Assembly: GCA_041394405.1 (NCBI GenBank)
Contig: JAWKIF010000017.1
Span: forward strand, 1-64,000
Reading direction: 5' to 3'
From: Microthrix sp041394405
GTDB lineage: Bacteria > Actinomycetota > Acidimicrobiia > Acidimicrobiales > Microtrichaceae
Length of the DNA stretch: 64,000 nt
In this document: piece by piece, positions 1 through 8,608 of the stretch
Position numbering within the stretch: the stretch's first letter is position 1
Layout of the letters: each line of letters begins with the position of its first letter
Made by a program: the position numbers and the translations under genes
Notes under the pieces: model-generated
What the model saw: only the letters and a program-made list of their open reading frames with translations
Told to the model about the DNA's origin: nothing
Database searches by the model: none

Positions 1-2
1 GC

Positions 3-1025
3 TATCCGGGCTACGTGGCCGGAGCCACCTTCGCCCAGGCGCTGGGTTGGACCGGCGTGCCGGTGACCTCCAGCTACGGAGCCTGCGCCTCCGGTGCCAT
101 GGCCATCGAGGCCGCACGAGCCCGCATCCTCTCCGGCCGCTGCGATGTCGCCCTGGTGGTGGGCGCCGATACCACCCCCAAGGGCTTCCTGGCCCCGCAG
201 GGCGGCGAGCGAGGCAACGACCCCGATTGGCTGCGGTTCCGCCTGCTGGGGGCCACAAACCCCACCTACTTCGGCATGTACGCCCGCCGACGCATCGACG
301 TGTACGGGGCAACCGTTGCGGACTTCACAGCGGTCAAGGTGAAGAACGCCCGCCATGGGCTGGAGAACCCCAACGCCCGCTACCGCAAGGCCTTCTCCGA
401 GGGCGACGTCATGGCCTCGCCCGTGGTGGCCGACCCGCTGCACCTGCTGCACATCTGCGCCACCTCCGATGGGGGCGCCGCCATGGTGCTGACGTCGATG
501 GACTATGCCCGCAAGGCGGGCCTCGACAACCCGGTGAGGGTCTCCGCGGTGTCCACCGTCACGCCGACCTATCCCAATACCGTCATCGAGATGCCCCATT
601 TCGCCACGGATTCCACCGTGGGCTACCCGCTGCCCGAGCGCACCTTCAAACAGAGCATTGGCGCAGCGGCCTATGAGGAGGCGGGCATCGGCCCCGAGGA
701 CGTCGATGTGGCGGAGGTGTACGACCTGTCGGCTGCCCTGGAACTGGACTGGTACGAAGACCTCGGCTTCTGCGAGCCGGGCGAGGCGGAACGCCTCATT
801 CGCGACGGCGTGACCATGCTGGGCGGGCGTCTGCCCGTCAATCCATCGGGCGGGCTGGCCTGCTTTGGCGAGGCCGTCCCGGCCCAAGCCATCGCCCAGG
901 CCTGTGAGCTCACCTGGCAGCTGCGAGGCCAGGCCGAGGGCCGTCAGGTACCCGACGCCAAGGTCGGGATCACCGCCAATCAGGGGCTCTTCGGCCACGG
1001 CTCGTCGGTGATCCTGACCCGATAG
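3..1025 (+). CDS. Thiolase-superfamily lipid-transfer protein (SCP-x-like), 5' truncated
   Basis: The reading frame is open from the window edge, so the N-terminus lies outside; an in-frame GTG at 15 is internal. The visible 340 residues have thiolase architecture: the nucleophilic cysteine sits in SYGACASGAM near the start, and the C-terminal half carries NPSGGLACFGE and FGHGSS, which match the NxxGG and GHx motifs of the second thiolase domain. The family (acetyl-CoA acetyltransferase/SCP-x lipid-transfer thiolases) cleaves or handles acyl-CoA thioesters in beta-oxidation and sterol side-chain degradation. A DUF35 or acyl-CoA partner is usual next to such genes but would lie upstream, outside the window. 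The exact substrate cannot be told from this sequence. Confidence 0.85.
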   Translation, partial: YPGYVAGATFAQALGWTGVPVTSSYGACASGAMAIEAARARILSGRCDVALVVGADTTPKGFLAPQGGERGNDPDWLRFRLLGATNPTYFGMYARRRIDVYGATVADFTAVKVKNARHGLENPNARYRKAFSEGDVMASPVVADPLHLLHICATSDGGAAMVLTSMDYARKAGLDNPVRVSAVSTVTPTYPNTVIEMPHFATDSTVGYPLPERTFKQSIGAAAYEEAGIGPEDVDVAEVYDLSAALELDWYEDLGFCEPGEAERLIRDGVTMLGGRLPVNPSGGLACFGEAVPAQAIAQACELTWQLRGQAEGRQVPDAKVGITANQGLFGHGSSVILTR

Positions 1026-1149
1026 CGACCCCGGCGGCGCACACCGGGCGCCACGGGAGAGAGATCCCCGGGAGAGCTCGGACACATCGCCCGCTTGGGC
1101 GCGGGGTTGGTGCTCATCTCCAGGGGCGACTCTGCCGACAAGACACGCA

Positions 1150-2610
1150 ATGGCGCCATTGTCGGTTCGACCCGAACCAAGACGACCACCCCAAGGCCCC
1201 GGCGGGACGACACCGAGCGACGCTGCGCCGGGCGGTGGCCCTCGCGCGCCCCAACCGGCCGCCCCAGAGCCCCTCGCCGACGGCCCGCCGGACCCGGCTC
1301 GCCCGGAGCAAACCTCCGACGAATTCGACCCCTTCGACCGCGATCGCCAGCGCCACCAACACCTGGTGGGCACTCCCGTCGATGCAGGGACCGGCGGAGC
1401 GCCGACCGCTCGGCGGCCCCGCGGTTCGGACAACCTCGACGAGCTGCGACGGGCGGTTGCCACCGGTACCGCCGACACCCGCATTCACCTCGATCGCGTC
1501 AGCCAAGCCGCCGACCGCTCCGATAGCGATGAGGTGTGGGGTGCGCTCGTCGACCTGTTCCTGCTGCTCGACTCCGGATCCGCCGGAATGCGTGCCCGCG
1601 CGTTGTTCTGGGGACGTCCTGCGCTCAGCCCCGACCAGCACCAGTTGCTCGCCGATCACCTGGACACCGGCCTGCGCTGGTCCACCCCGATACATCCCCA
1701 CCCTCGCCGCTCGTTGCACTGGCGAGGCGTCGGCGGCCGGCGCGCCGTGGAGGTGCTCGCGCCCCCGGCCCCGCAGCGACCGGACCAGATCGAGTTCGAC
1801 CCTCGAGCAGCACTGGCCCACCTCCTCGAGTCCGGCGTCAGCCCCCCCAAGCCGTACCGACCCGTCCGCACACCCACCGGCGGCCTCCCAGCCGGAGCCA
1901 CGCCCCCGGCTGCCGTGCGGCGGCCCGACTCGCTGGCCGACCACCGGGTGACCGCCGCCCTGCGTGGGCGCGACGGGCGAAGCGTCCCACTGGGGCAGGA
2001 CGACCGACCGCAGGGCCACGCCGGCCCCACACTGGTGAACTCGGTGATCGGCGTGATGAACGCGGTCAGCGAGGACCGGCAGGCCCGGGCGCTCGTGGGC
2101 GCCCACGGACGCTTGCAGGTTCACCCGGATCGCACCGTCGACGTCGGTGTGACCGAGGTACAGCTGAACGCCTGGTGCGAGCCGCCCATGCGTTCCGCCG
2201 AGCTGAGCGTCCGGCCGGTGGATGGACAGGCCCGCGGTCATCGCATTCTGTCGTGGGACCAGCTGCGCTGGGACATGGGAAGCAGGTGCGCCGCCGGGCT
2301 CTTCCCCGTCGAGTTCGACCCGGGCCTGCCCTTGGTGCTTCGGGCCATGCCGAACCTGAGCACCCTGCGGCGGCTCCCCGGCGACTTCACGGTGTTGGGC
2401 CTGCTGCGAGAAGAACCCATGATGCTCGAAGCGGTCAGGGCCGAAGGGGTCGAGCTACGGCACCTTGCGTCGCTGGTCGGCGCCATGGATGCGTTGGGTG
2501 TGCTCAGCTGCGATCCCGCCGAACACCTCGCGGACGACACCGACGAGCGCCCCCACGAGGGCCCGGTGGCCTGGTTCGAGCGCCTGCGAACGAACCTGGG
2601 CGGGCGGTAG
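1150..2610 (+). CDS. Hypothetical protein with Pro/Ala-rich N-terminus
   Basis: I do not recognise this 486-residue protein. The first ~100 residues are low-complexity, rich in Pro, Ala, Gly and Arg; the rest is ordinary soluble sequence without transmembrane segments. The stretch from about residue 390 (LRRLPGDFTVLGLLREEPMM) to 450 looks helical and could be a winged-helix-like module, by appearance only. The ATG at 1150 is the first in frame; a start further downstream after the low-complexity region cannot be excluded. It ends 4 nt before the next gene, so the two are probably translated together and functionally linked. Confidence 0.6.
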   Translation: MAPLSVRPEPRRPPQGPGGTTPSDAAPGGGPRAPQPAAPEPLADGPPDPARPEQTSDEFDPFDRDRQRHQHLVGTPVDAGTGGAPTARRPRGSDNLDELRRAVATGTADTRIHLDRVSQAADRSDSDEVWGALVDLFLLLDSGSAGMRARALFWGRPALSPDQHQLLADHLDTGLRWSTPIHPHPRRSLHWRGVGGRRAVEVLAPPAPQRPDQIEFDPRAALAHLLESGVSPPKPYRPVRTPTGGLPAGATPPAAVRRPDSLADHRVTAALRGRDGRSVPLGQDDRPQGHAGPTLVNSVIGVMNAVSEDRQARALVGAHGRLQVHPDRTVDVGVTEVQLNAWCEPPMRSAELSVRPVDGQARGHRILSWDQLRWDMGSRCAAGLFPVEFDPGLPLVLRAMPNLSTLRRLPGDFTVLGLLREEPMMLEAVRAEGVELRHLASLVGAMDALGVLSCDPAEHLADDTDERPHEGPVAWFERLRTNLGGR

Positions 2611-2614
2611 CGCC

Positions 2615-3310
2615 ATGTTCAGCCTGATCGAGGACGTCTACCTCCACCTGACCCCCACCGGCGCGTACCGGGCCGTCACGGGCCGCGGCGACGACGAGCT
2701 GGATCGCCTGGTGCGCACCTTGCTGAGTCGGGCCGACACCCCGCGGCTCACCATCGCCCAGGTGGCCGAACTCACCGGTGAGGCCGACCATCAGCGGGCA
2801 ACCGGGCTGATCTACCGGGCCCAGGAGGCAGCCCTGGTGGAGGGGCTGGACCGGCCGGCGCGGGCGCCGACCGAACCGTTCTCTGAGCTCATCGACCGCA
2901 CGCTCTCCGGCTTGTCCGACCAGGGCCAGGTGGTGTTGGCACCGGACCTGGGCCCGCCACTGGCCTCGGCCGGGTTCCCAACCGATGGGGCAGCCCGGCT
3001 GGCCGCGATGTCTCGCGAGTTGGACGAGTTGACCTCCCGCTACGACCGGCTCTTCGACGAGGTCGGCCAGCGGGGTGGCGCCTCGATGGCGCTCGTGGAC
3101 CGCCTCGGCGTCTGCAACCTCGGGTGGTGGCCGCTTCGGTTTGCCGACCGTCGATTCCACCTGGTGGTGGGCGGCCTACCCCGCTTCGGTCAGCCCGAGT
3201 TTGCGGAATTGATGTGGGCCCTCGCCCGGGGTCTGGATCGCGGCGCCACGGACGGGCGACCCCTCCAACGGGGGACCGGGCCGCGGCGACAGCTACCGTC
3301 GGTCGGGTGA
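2615..3310 (+). CDS. Hypothetical protein, coupled to upstream unknown and bioF
   Basis: This 231-residue product begins MFSLIEDVYLHLTPTGAY. The ATG at 2615 follows the upstream stop by 4 nt. There is no signal peptide or membrane segment, and no motif I can assign. A short central helix (about residues 120-155) is predicted from the Leu/Arg/Glu pattern around AMSRELDELTSRYDRLF. Its stop codon overlaps the GTG start of bioF (GTGA arrangement), so it sits in the same transcript as the biotin genes, although a role in biotin synthesis is not implied by anything in the protein. Confidence 0.6.
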   Translation: MFSLIEDVYLHLTPTGAYRAVTGRGDDELDRLVRTLLSRADTPRLTIAQVAELTGEADHQRATGLIYRAQEAALVEGLDRPARAPTEPFSELIDRTLSGLSDQGQVVLAPDLGPPLASAGFPTDGAARLAAMSRELDELTSRYDRLFDEVGQRGGASMALVDRLGVCNLGWWPLRFADRRFHLVVGGLPRFGQPEFAELMWALARGLDRGATDGRPLQRGTGPRRQLPSVG

Positions 3311-4479
3311 CACAGGCCCCGTCGTGGGAAGAGTGGGTTGCCGAGCGCAACGCTGCCATTGCCGCGGCCAGTCGATGGCGCACCACCCGGGCTTTCGATG
3401 CCCTGGGCCCCGCCGGCACCCTGGCGGGCATCAACGGCGGCGCTCCTGCCGACGTCGTGTCCTTTGCCGCCAACGACTACCTGGGCCTGAGCACCCACCC
3501 GGCGGTGACCGAGGCGGCAGCTGGTGCCCTCGAACGCTGGGGTGCGGGCGCCGCCGCCTCGCGCCTGATCACCGGCACGCGGCCCGTGCACGTCACGCTG
3601 GAGACAGCACTGGCCGACTGGAAGGGGGCCGAAGCAGCACTGGCGTTCTCGTCCGGTTTTGCGGCCAACCTCGGCGTGCTCGCCACCCTGGGGGGCCCCG
3701 GGGTGCGGATCGTCTCTGACGAGTACAACCACGCATCCATCATCGACGGCGCTCGCATGGCCCGCGCCGAGGTGGCGGTGTATCCCCACCTGGATGTCGC
3801 AGCGGCCGCCGAGCTGGTCGCCGAGTGGCCCGGTCGATCGCTGGTGGTCAGCGACGCCGTCTTTTCCATGGACGGCGACCAGGCCGATATCGGCGCGTTG
3901 ATGGACGTGTGCGCGTCAACCGGAGCCGCGCTCGTCCTCGACGAGGCCCACTCGGTGTGGGGCCCCGAGGTGCCGGCCGTCCCGTCACCCGCCGAGGGCA
4001 CCGGTCGCCACCCCTCCACGGGCCCGATGTTGGTGCGCGTGGGCACGCTGTCGAAGACCCTCGGCGCTCAGGGCGGATTCGTGGCTGCCGATTCCGCAGT
4101 GGTGGCCTTGCTCGTCAACGCGGCCCGGCCGTTCATCTTCTCCACCGGGCTGTCCCCGGCGGATGCCGCCGCTGCGGGGGCGGCGCTGGGTGTCGTGACC
4201 TCCGAGGAGGGCGCTGCGCTCATCGGACGGGTCCGGGCGCTCACCGACCGGCTGGCTCCTCAGCATCCCAGCCCCATCGTGCCCATCGTGCTGGGGGACG
4301 AGGCCAGGGCCTTGGACGCTTCGGCCGCCCTGGCTCGTGTGGGCTACTGGGTGCCGGCCATCCGTCCGCCCACCGTCGCTCCGGGCACCAGCCGGTTGCG
4401 CGTGACCTTCTCCGCCGCCCACAGCGATGCCCAGGTGGAGGGCCTGCTGTCCGCCCTGGACTCCCTGGGGTTGCGATGA
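3307..4479 (+). CDS. bioF: 8-amino-7-oxononanoate synthase
   Basis: PLP-dependent alpha-oxoamine synthase that condenses pimeloyl-ACP/CoA with alanine in biotin synthesis. The 390-residue length is right for the family when the GTG at 3307, overlapping the upstream stop, is used. Visible landmarks are NDYLGLS near residue 55, the GTRPVH region, SDAVFSMDGD, the cofactor-contacting DEAHSVWG, and the Schiff-base lysine in GTLSKTLGAQGG. The gene overlaps bioD by 4 nt (ATGA), so the two consecutive pathway steps (minus the BioA step) are coupled. bioA and bioB are not in the window. Confidence 0.92.
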   Translation: MTQAPSWEEWVAERNAAIAAASRWRTTRAFDALGPAGTLAGINGGAPADVVSFAANDYLGLSTHPAVTEAAAGALERWGAGAAASRLITGTRPVHVTLETALADWKGAEAALAFSSGFAANLGVLATLGGPGVRIVSDEYNHASIIDGARMARAEVAVYPHLDVAAAAELVAEWPGRSLVVSDAVFSMDGDQADIGALMDVCASTGAALVLDEAHSVWGPEVPAVPSPAEGTGRHPSTGPMLVRVGTLSKTLGAQGGFVAADSAVVALLVNAARPFIFSTGLSPADAAAAGAALGVVTSEEGAALIGRVRALTDRLAPQHPSPIVPIVLGDEARALDASAALARVGYWVPAIRPPTVAPGTSRLRVTFSAAHSDAQVEGLLSALDSLGLR

Positions 4480-5213
4480 CCAGGCCTCGGCTGCTGGTGG
4501 CCTGCCTGGGCACCGCCACCGAGGTGGGAAAGACCTGGGTTGGGGCGGCGGTGCTGGCCGAACTGCGGCGCCGGGGGGCCTTCGTCGCGGCGCGAAAGCC
4601 GGCCCAGAGTTTCGACCCCACGGCCGAAGAGCCCACCGATGCCCAGGTGCTGGCCACCGCCACCGGTGAGACGCCCGGCCAGGTGGCGCCCGAACACCGC
4701 AGCTACCCCATCGCCCTGGCGCCGCCCATGGCTGCCGCCCGCCTCGGGCAACCTGCGCCGCTACTGGCCCACCTGCTCAACGAGCTGCGGTGGCCACCCG
4801 ACTGCGACCTTGGCTGGCTGGAGACGGTGGGCGGCGTGCGCTCGCCCGTCGCCGCAGATGCCGACTCACGTGGGTTGGTCCAGGCCGTCGCACCGGATCG
4901 GGTGGTGCTGGTGGGCGACGCGTCGCTCGGAGCCATCGGGGCCATCGGGTCTGCGCTGGACTCGTTGGCCCTGGGAATCGAGCGCTCATCCCGGCGCCCG
5001 CCAGCGGCGGCCGACGGCGACGGGGTCAACGACCAAGCCAACCTTGCGACCCGCACGACGGTGTTCCTGAACCGTTTCGACCCGGCCGACCCGACGCATC
5101 TCGAGAACCTCGGCTGGCTCGGCGAACGACTCGCACAGCCAATCCATACCGACGTCACCCTGCTGGCGGGAGCGCTGTTGGCCGACGGCCTCAACCCGGG
5201 TCACCAGGGCTAG
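4476..5213 (+). CDS. bioD: Dethiobiotin synthetase
   Basis: ATP-dependent carboxylation/ring closure of 7,8-diaminopelargonic acid to dethiobiotin. The 245-residue protein starts at the ATG overlapping the bioF stop. The P-loop is GTATEVGKTW (family consensus GTDTEVGKT), followed by a conserved ARKP lysine near residue 38 and the ETVGGVRSP stretch near residue 113, corresponding to the family's EGAGG region. The latter is divergent (ETVGG), as is the Ala in the P-loop, but the arrangement and the bioF neighbour make the assignment firm. The IS110 repeat begins 27 nt after its stop. Confidence 0.85.
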   Translation: MTRPRLLVACLGTATEVGKTWVGAAVLAELRRRGAFVAARKPAQSFDPTAEEPTDAQVLATATGETPGQVAPEHRSYPIALAPPMAAARLGQPAPLLAHLLNELRWPPDCDLGWLETVGGVRSPVAADADSRGLVQAVAPDRVVLVGDASLGAIGAIGSALDSLALGIERSSRRPPAAADGDGVNDQANLATRTTVFLNRFDPADPTHLENLGWLGERLAQPIHTDVTLLAGALLADGLNPGHQG

Positions 5214-5239
5214 CCGGACGGGGCGCATCCGCCAGGCTG

Positions 5240-5299
5240 CGGGGTTCCCGACGAACTCGGGTCACCATCTGTCGCCCCAGGCGCGAAATCGCACCCGAG
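5240..5299 (+). repeat. Left copy of 60-bp direct repeat flanking the IS110 element
   Basis: This 60-bp block recurs at 6841-6900 in the same orientation with a single A/G difference (at about position 47 of the repeat). Sequences outside the two copies differ. Together the copies bracket the transposase gene exactly. It is much longer than any target duplication known for the IS110 family, which generally makes none or only a few bases. Confidence 0.85.
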
Positions 5300-5498
5300 A
5301 TAGCCATGGCCAAGGGGCACCGCATGGGGAGAGAATCATGTTGGGCCCGGCTGAGCTCGGCTGAACTTGGTGCGCGCAGCCCGAACCCGAGATTGAAGCC
5401 TGGGATCTTCCCGGCACCGCGTGTTGTTCCTACGAGGACGTCTTACAGACTCGTGATCGGAAGGTCCTGTCGGGTCCCACAACCCAAAGGAGGACATC
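5300..5498 (+). ncRNA. Candidate bridge-RNA region of the IS110 element
   Basis: This is non-coding DNA between the left direct repeat and the transposase start. Established work on IS110-family recombinases shows that a structured RNA transcribed from this position pairs with target and donor DNA. The region contains G/C-rich segments able to fold (for example around 5341-5365), but I have not folded it. A ribosome-binding site AAGGAGG lies just upstream of the ATG at 5499. The call rests on position and family, not on a recognised RNA motif. Confidence 0.35.
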
Positions 5499-6812
5499 AT
5501 GGACGTGATCGTGGACCGGTGTGCGGGTCTCGATATCGGCAAACGCAAGGTTCAGGCCTGTGTGCGTGGCCCGGACGGTTCGGGCGGTCGAACGTCGCAG
5601 GTTCGGACGTTTGACACGTTCACCGGTGATCTTGAGGACATGGCCACATGGCTGGGTTCGGAGGGTGTCACCGAGGTGGTGATGGAGGCGACGGGCCCGT
5701 ACTGGTGGCCGGTGTGGGATGTGTTGGAGGAGGGCGGGTTCGAGTTGATGCTGGTCAACTCCCGGCACGTCAAGATCCTGCCGGGCCGCAAGACCGATGT
5801 GGGTGACGCCGCTTGGCTGGCGGAGTTGTTGGAACACGGCCTGTTGCGGGGCAGTTTCGTGCCACCCGAACGGGTGCGGCGTCTGCGGGATCTGACCCGG
5901 TATCGGAAACGGTTGGTCCAGACCCACACTTCGGAAGCCCAGCGGATACAGAAGAACCTGGAGAAGGCAGGGATCAAGCTGGACTCGGTCGCGTCTGATG
6001 TGTTGGGTGTGTCGAGCCGGTTGATGTTGCGGGCGTTGCTGGCCGGTGAGCGTGACCCGAAGGTGCTTGCCGATATGGCCAAGAAGCGGTTGCGTTCCAA
6101 GATCCCCGATCTGGAGCGGGCCCTGAAAGGGCGCTTCGACGATCACACTGCTTCGATGATCAGGATCATTCTTGATCACGTCGAGCATCTCGAAGCAGCG
6201 ATCGCTGAACTCGATCGTCAGATCGACGCTGTGATGGCTGAACTCGACGAATCCGACACCTGCGATGTTGGCGGGGGCGGGGGCACGACCGGCAAGGACG
6301 ATGGTGAGGTGGTGTCCTCGTTCGTGCGGGCTCGTGAACGGCTCGTCACGATCCCGGGTGTCGGAAAGCGGGCCTCTGAGGTGATCATCTCCGAGATCGG
6401 GATCGACATGTCACGATTTCCGACAGCCGGACATCTGGCCTCGTGGGCTGGGATGTGCCCGGGTAACAACGTCACCGGAGGCAAACACCGGTCAGGGCGC
6501 ACCACGAAAGGTGATGTGTGGCTCCGAGAGGTGCTGGCCCAATGTGCGTGGGCGGCAGCCCGAACCCGTGACACCTACCTGTCGAAACAGTTCTGGCGGC
6601 TCTCACGACGGATCGGCAAGAAGAAGGCCGCTGTGGCGGTCGGTCACAGCATCCTGGTTTCTGTCTGGCACATGCTTACCAACGACGTCGACTACCAAGA
6701 CCTCGGTGCCGACTGGTTCACCCACCATGTCAACGACGACCACCGCCGCGACCAAGCCGTCCGCAACCTTCACGACCTCGGCTACCAAGTCACACTCGCC
6801 AAAGTCGCGTGA
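5499..6812 (+). CDS. IS110-family transposase (DEDD recombinase)
   Basis: The protein has 437 residues. The N-terminal RuvC-like DEDD domain shows LDIGK (Asp near residue 11), VVMEATGPYWWP (Glu near 64) and KTDVGDAAWLAELL (the paired Asp residues near 101-104). A helical region follows. The C-terminal transposase_20 domain starts with IPGVGKRASEVIISEIG and contains LASWAGMCPGNNVTGGKHRSGRT, with the serine used for strand exchange in this family, and the WLREVLAQCAWAAAR helix. All key residues are present and there is no frameshift, so the enzyme is potentially active. A strong Shine-Dalgarno precedes the ATG. Confidence 0.93.
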   Translation: MDVIVDRCAGLDIGKRKVQACVRGPDGSGGRTSQVRTFDTFTGDLEDMATWLGSEGVTEVVMEATGPYWWPVWDVLEEGGFELMLVNSRHVKILPGRKTDVGDAAWLAELLEHGLLRGSFVPPERVRRLRDLTRYRKRLVQTHTSEAQRIQKNLEKAGIKLDSVASDVLGVSSRLMLRALLAGERDPKVLADMAKKRLRSKIPDLERALKGRFDDHTASMIRIILDHVEHLEAAIAELDRQIDAVMAELDESDTCDVGGGGGTTGKDDGEVVSSFVRARERLVTIPGVGKRASEVIISEIGIDMSRFPTAGHLASWAGMCPGNNVTGGKHRSGRTTKGDVWLREVLAQCAWAAARTRDTYLSKQFWRLSRRIGKKKAAVAVGHSILVSVWHMLTNDVDYQDLGADWFTHHVNDDHRRDQAVRNLHDLGYQVTLAKVA

Positions 6813-6840
6813 CCACTCACGGTTGATTCTCCTTACAGTT

Positions 6841-6900
6841 CGGGGTTCCCGACGAACTCGGGTCACCATCTGTCGCCCCAGGCGCGAGATCGCACCCGAG
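6841..6900 (+). repeat. Right copy of 60-bp direct repeat flanking the IS110 element
   Basis: This copy is 59/60 identical to 5240-5299, in the same orientation. It begins 28 nt after the transposase stop and lies 65 nt upstream of the next gene, so it may sit in that gene's promoter region. Confidence 0.85.
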
Positions 6901-6965
6901 TTCGACCGGGCGCTGGGGCCCGAGCTGCAACGGGCAGGCACCCGTAGCTCGCATAGCCTGAGCGC

Positions 6966-8210
6966 ATGGCCGCATCCGAACGTTCCAACCGGCCCATCGA
7001 TCTGGCGCTCTTCGGCGCCACCGGGTTCGTTGGCAAGCTGACAGCACGCCACCTGGCGGCCCACGCGCCGGAGGGGACCTCCATCGCCCTGGCCGGACGC
7101 TCCAAGTCGCGGTTGGGCGAGGTCCGAGACGACCTGGGCCCCGGCGCCGCCGACTGGCCGCTGATCCTGGCCGATGCCGACGAGCCGGACACGCTCGTCG
7201 ACCTGGCCGGCCAGGCCCGCGCCATCGCCACCACCGTGGGGCCCTATGCGAAGTGGGGTCTCCCGCTAGTCGAGGCGTGCGCCGAGGCCGGCACCCACTA
7301 TGCCGACCTCACCGGTGAGGTGCTGTTCGTTCGCGACAGCATCGATCGCGCTCACGACGTGGCCGCACAGTCGGGCGCCCGAATCGTCCATTCCTGCGGG
7401 TTCGATTCGGTGCCGTCGGACCTTGCGGTCATGGTGGCCGCTGAGGAGGCCGGCACCGCGGAGGGCGACCCGTTCACCGAGGCCACGCTCGTCGTCACGG
7501 CGGCCAACGGAGGGGTCAGCGGCGGCACCGTGGATTCGATGCGCACCCAGGTGGCTGCCATGGCGGCCGATCCGGCCAAGCGGCGCCTCGGCATGGACCC
7601 CTACGCGCTCACTCCCGACCGCTCGACCGAGGCCGACCTGGGCCCCCAGAGCGACCTTGGGCCGCCCCGCTACGACCGCGGGCTGGGCATGTGGGTGGCT
7701 CCGTTCTTCATGGCGCCCTACAACACCCGCATCGTTCGCCGCAGCAACGCGTTGCAGGCACACGCCTACGGACGTCGCATGCGCTACTCGGAGGTGATGG
7801 GCTTCTCGTCGCCCATCACAGGCCCGTTCCTGGCGGGTGGGGTCTCGGCGGGCATGCTCGCTGGGTTGGCCGCCATGAGCTTCGGGCCCACCCGCAAGCT
7901 GCTCGATCGGGTGCTGCCCGCACCGGGGGAAGGCCCCGACGAATCGGCCCGGCGGGAGGGCTACTTCCGCATCGAGGTGCACGCCAGAACCGCCGGCGGT
8001 CGCGCGGTGGTGTCGTCCATGGCGGCCGAAGGCGATCCGGGCTACGCCGCAACGGCCGTCATGTTGGGCCAGAGTGCGTTGGCACTTGCCCTGGATGAGG
8101 ACCAGCTGCCCGACACCGCCGGGGTGCTCACCCCGGCAACCGGCATCGGCCGGCCCTTGGTAAGCCGCCTGGTCGCCCGGGGGTTTGACATCTCCGTCCG
8201 TCCCGGTTGA
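6966..8210 (+). CDS. Trans-acting enoyl reductase / saccharopine dehydrogenase-like
   Basis: The protein has 414 residues, close to the ~418 of mycobacterial Rv2953. The N-terminal Rossmann domain begins DLALFGATGFVGKLTARHL, with the dinucleotide-binding GxxGxxG pattern. TVGPYAKWGLPLVEACAEAGTHYADLTGE is a highly characteristic family signature near residue 90, and HSCGFDSVPSDLAV follows. In mycobacteria the family reduces an enoyl intermediate in phenolic glycolipid and phthiocerol dimycocerosate synthesis. Here no PKS is nearby, so the lipid substrate is unknown. The C-terminal part includes a hydrophobic helix (SAGMLAGLAAMSF) that may contact membrane. Confidence 0.85.
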   Translation: MAASERSNRPIDLALFGATGFVGKLTARHLAAHAPEGTSIALAGRSKSRLGEVRDDLGPGAADWPLILADADEPDTLVDLAGQARAIATTVGPYAKWGLPLVEACAEAGTHYADLTGEVLFVRDSIDRAHDVAAQSGARIVHSCGFDSVPSDLAVMVAAEEAGTAEGDPFTEATLVVTAANGGVSGGTVDSMRTQVAAMAADPAKRRLGMDPYALTPDRSTEADLGPQSDLGPPRYDRGLGMWVAPFFMAPYNTRIVRRSNALQAHAYGRRMRYSEVMGFSSPITGPFLAGGVSAGMLAGLAAMSFGPTRKLLDRVLPAPGEGPDESARREGYFRIEVHARTAGGRAVVSSMAAEGDPGYAATAVMLGQSALALALDEDQLPDTAGVLTPATGIGRPLVSRLVARGFDISVRPG

Positions 8211-8259
8211 GCACCCGTCCGCGACAGCGGCATGCGAGAGCCGTCGAGGGGAACTACCC

Positions 8260-8571
8260 GTGACCGACCAACAACTCGTCGAGGTCTTCTACAACGACTC
8301 CGTGTCTGGCGAAGCCGTGCTCACCTTCGACGGCCATGTGGTGGAGCGATTCACCACCAACATCAGCGAGAGCGTCCGGGTGCATGCCTCGCAGATCGCC
8401 GTGCGACTGAAGGGGCCCGGCCGGAAGGGTGTGCTCGAGGTGCAACTCACCCGCCGAAACGTCAGGCTGGTTGCGCTCGTACTGTGGGTGGACGAGGCGA
8501 ACTATGCGGCGATCCAACCCGTGCTCCAGGCCCTGGCGGAGGCCGGCGTTCCCCAAACGCCCTGGCAGTAG
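8260..8571 (+). CDS. Small conserved-looking hypothetical protein
   Basis: The product has 103 residues from the GTG at 8260, which is preceded by GAGGGGAA at good spacing; an upstream in-frame ATG at 8185 would overlap the previous gene. It is all soluble, with alternating beta-like segments (AVLTFDGHVVERF, GVLEVQLTRRNVRLVALVLWV) and a C-terminal helix. I do not recognise it. It runs convergent with the minus-strand gene that ends 37 nt away. Confidence 0.55.
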   Translation: MTDQQLVEVFYNDSVSGEAVLTFDGHVVERFTTNISESVRVHASQIAVRLKGPGRKGVLEVQLTRRNVRLVALVLWVDEANYAAIQPVLQALAEAGVPQTPWQ

Positions 8572-8608
8572 CGCAGCGGCCAAAGAAGACGGCCTCGTGC
8601 TGCCAGCG

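Larger units (their letters stand above)
5300..6840 (+). mobile_element. IS110-family insertion sequence
   Basis: The element consists of one transposase gene with about 200 nt of non-coding DNA upstream and 28 nt downstream, bracketed by the 60-bp direct repeats. I see no long terminal inverted repeats, as expected for IS110. The long non-coding left end and short right end fit the IS110 group, in which the left end encodes the bridge RNA, rather than the IS1111 group. A heptamer CTTACAG occurs at 5442-5448 and again at 6832-6838 and may mark end-related sequence. Exact ends are inferred, not proven. Confidence 0.75.
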
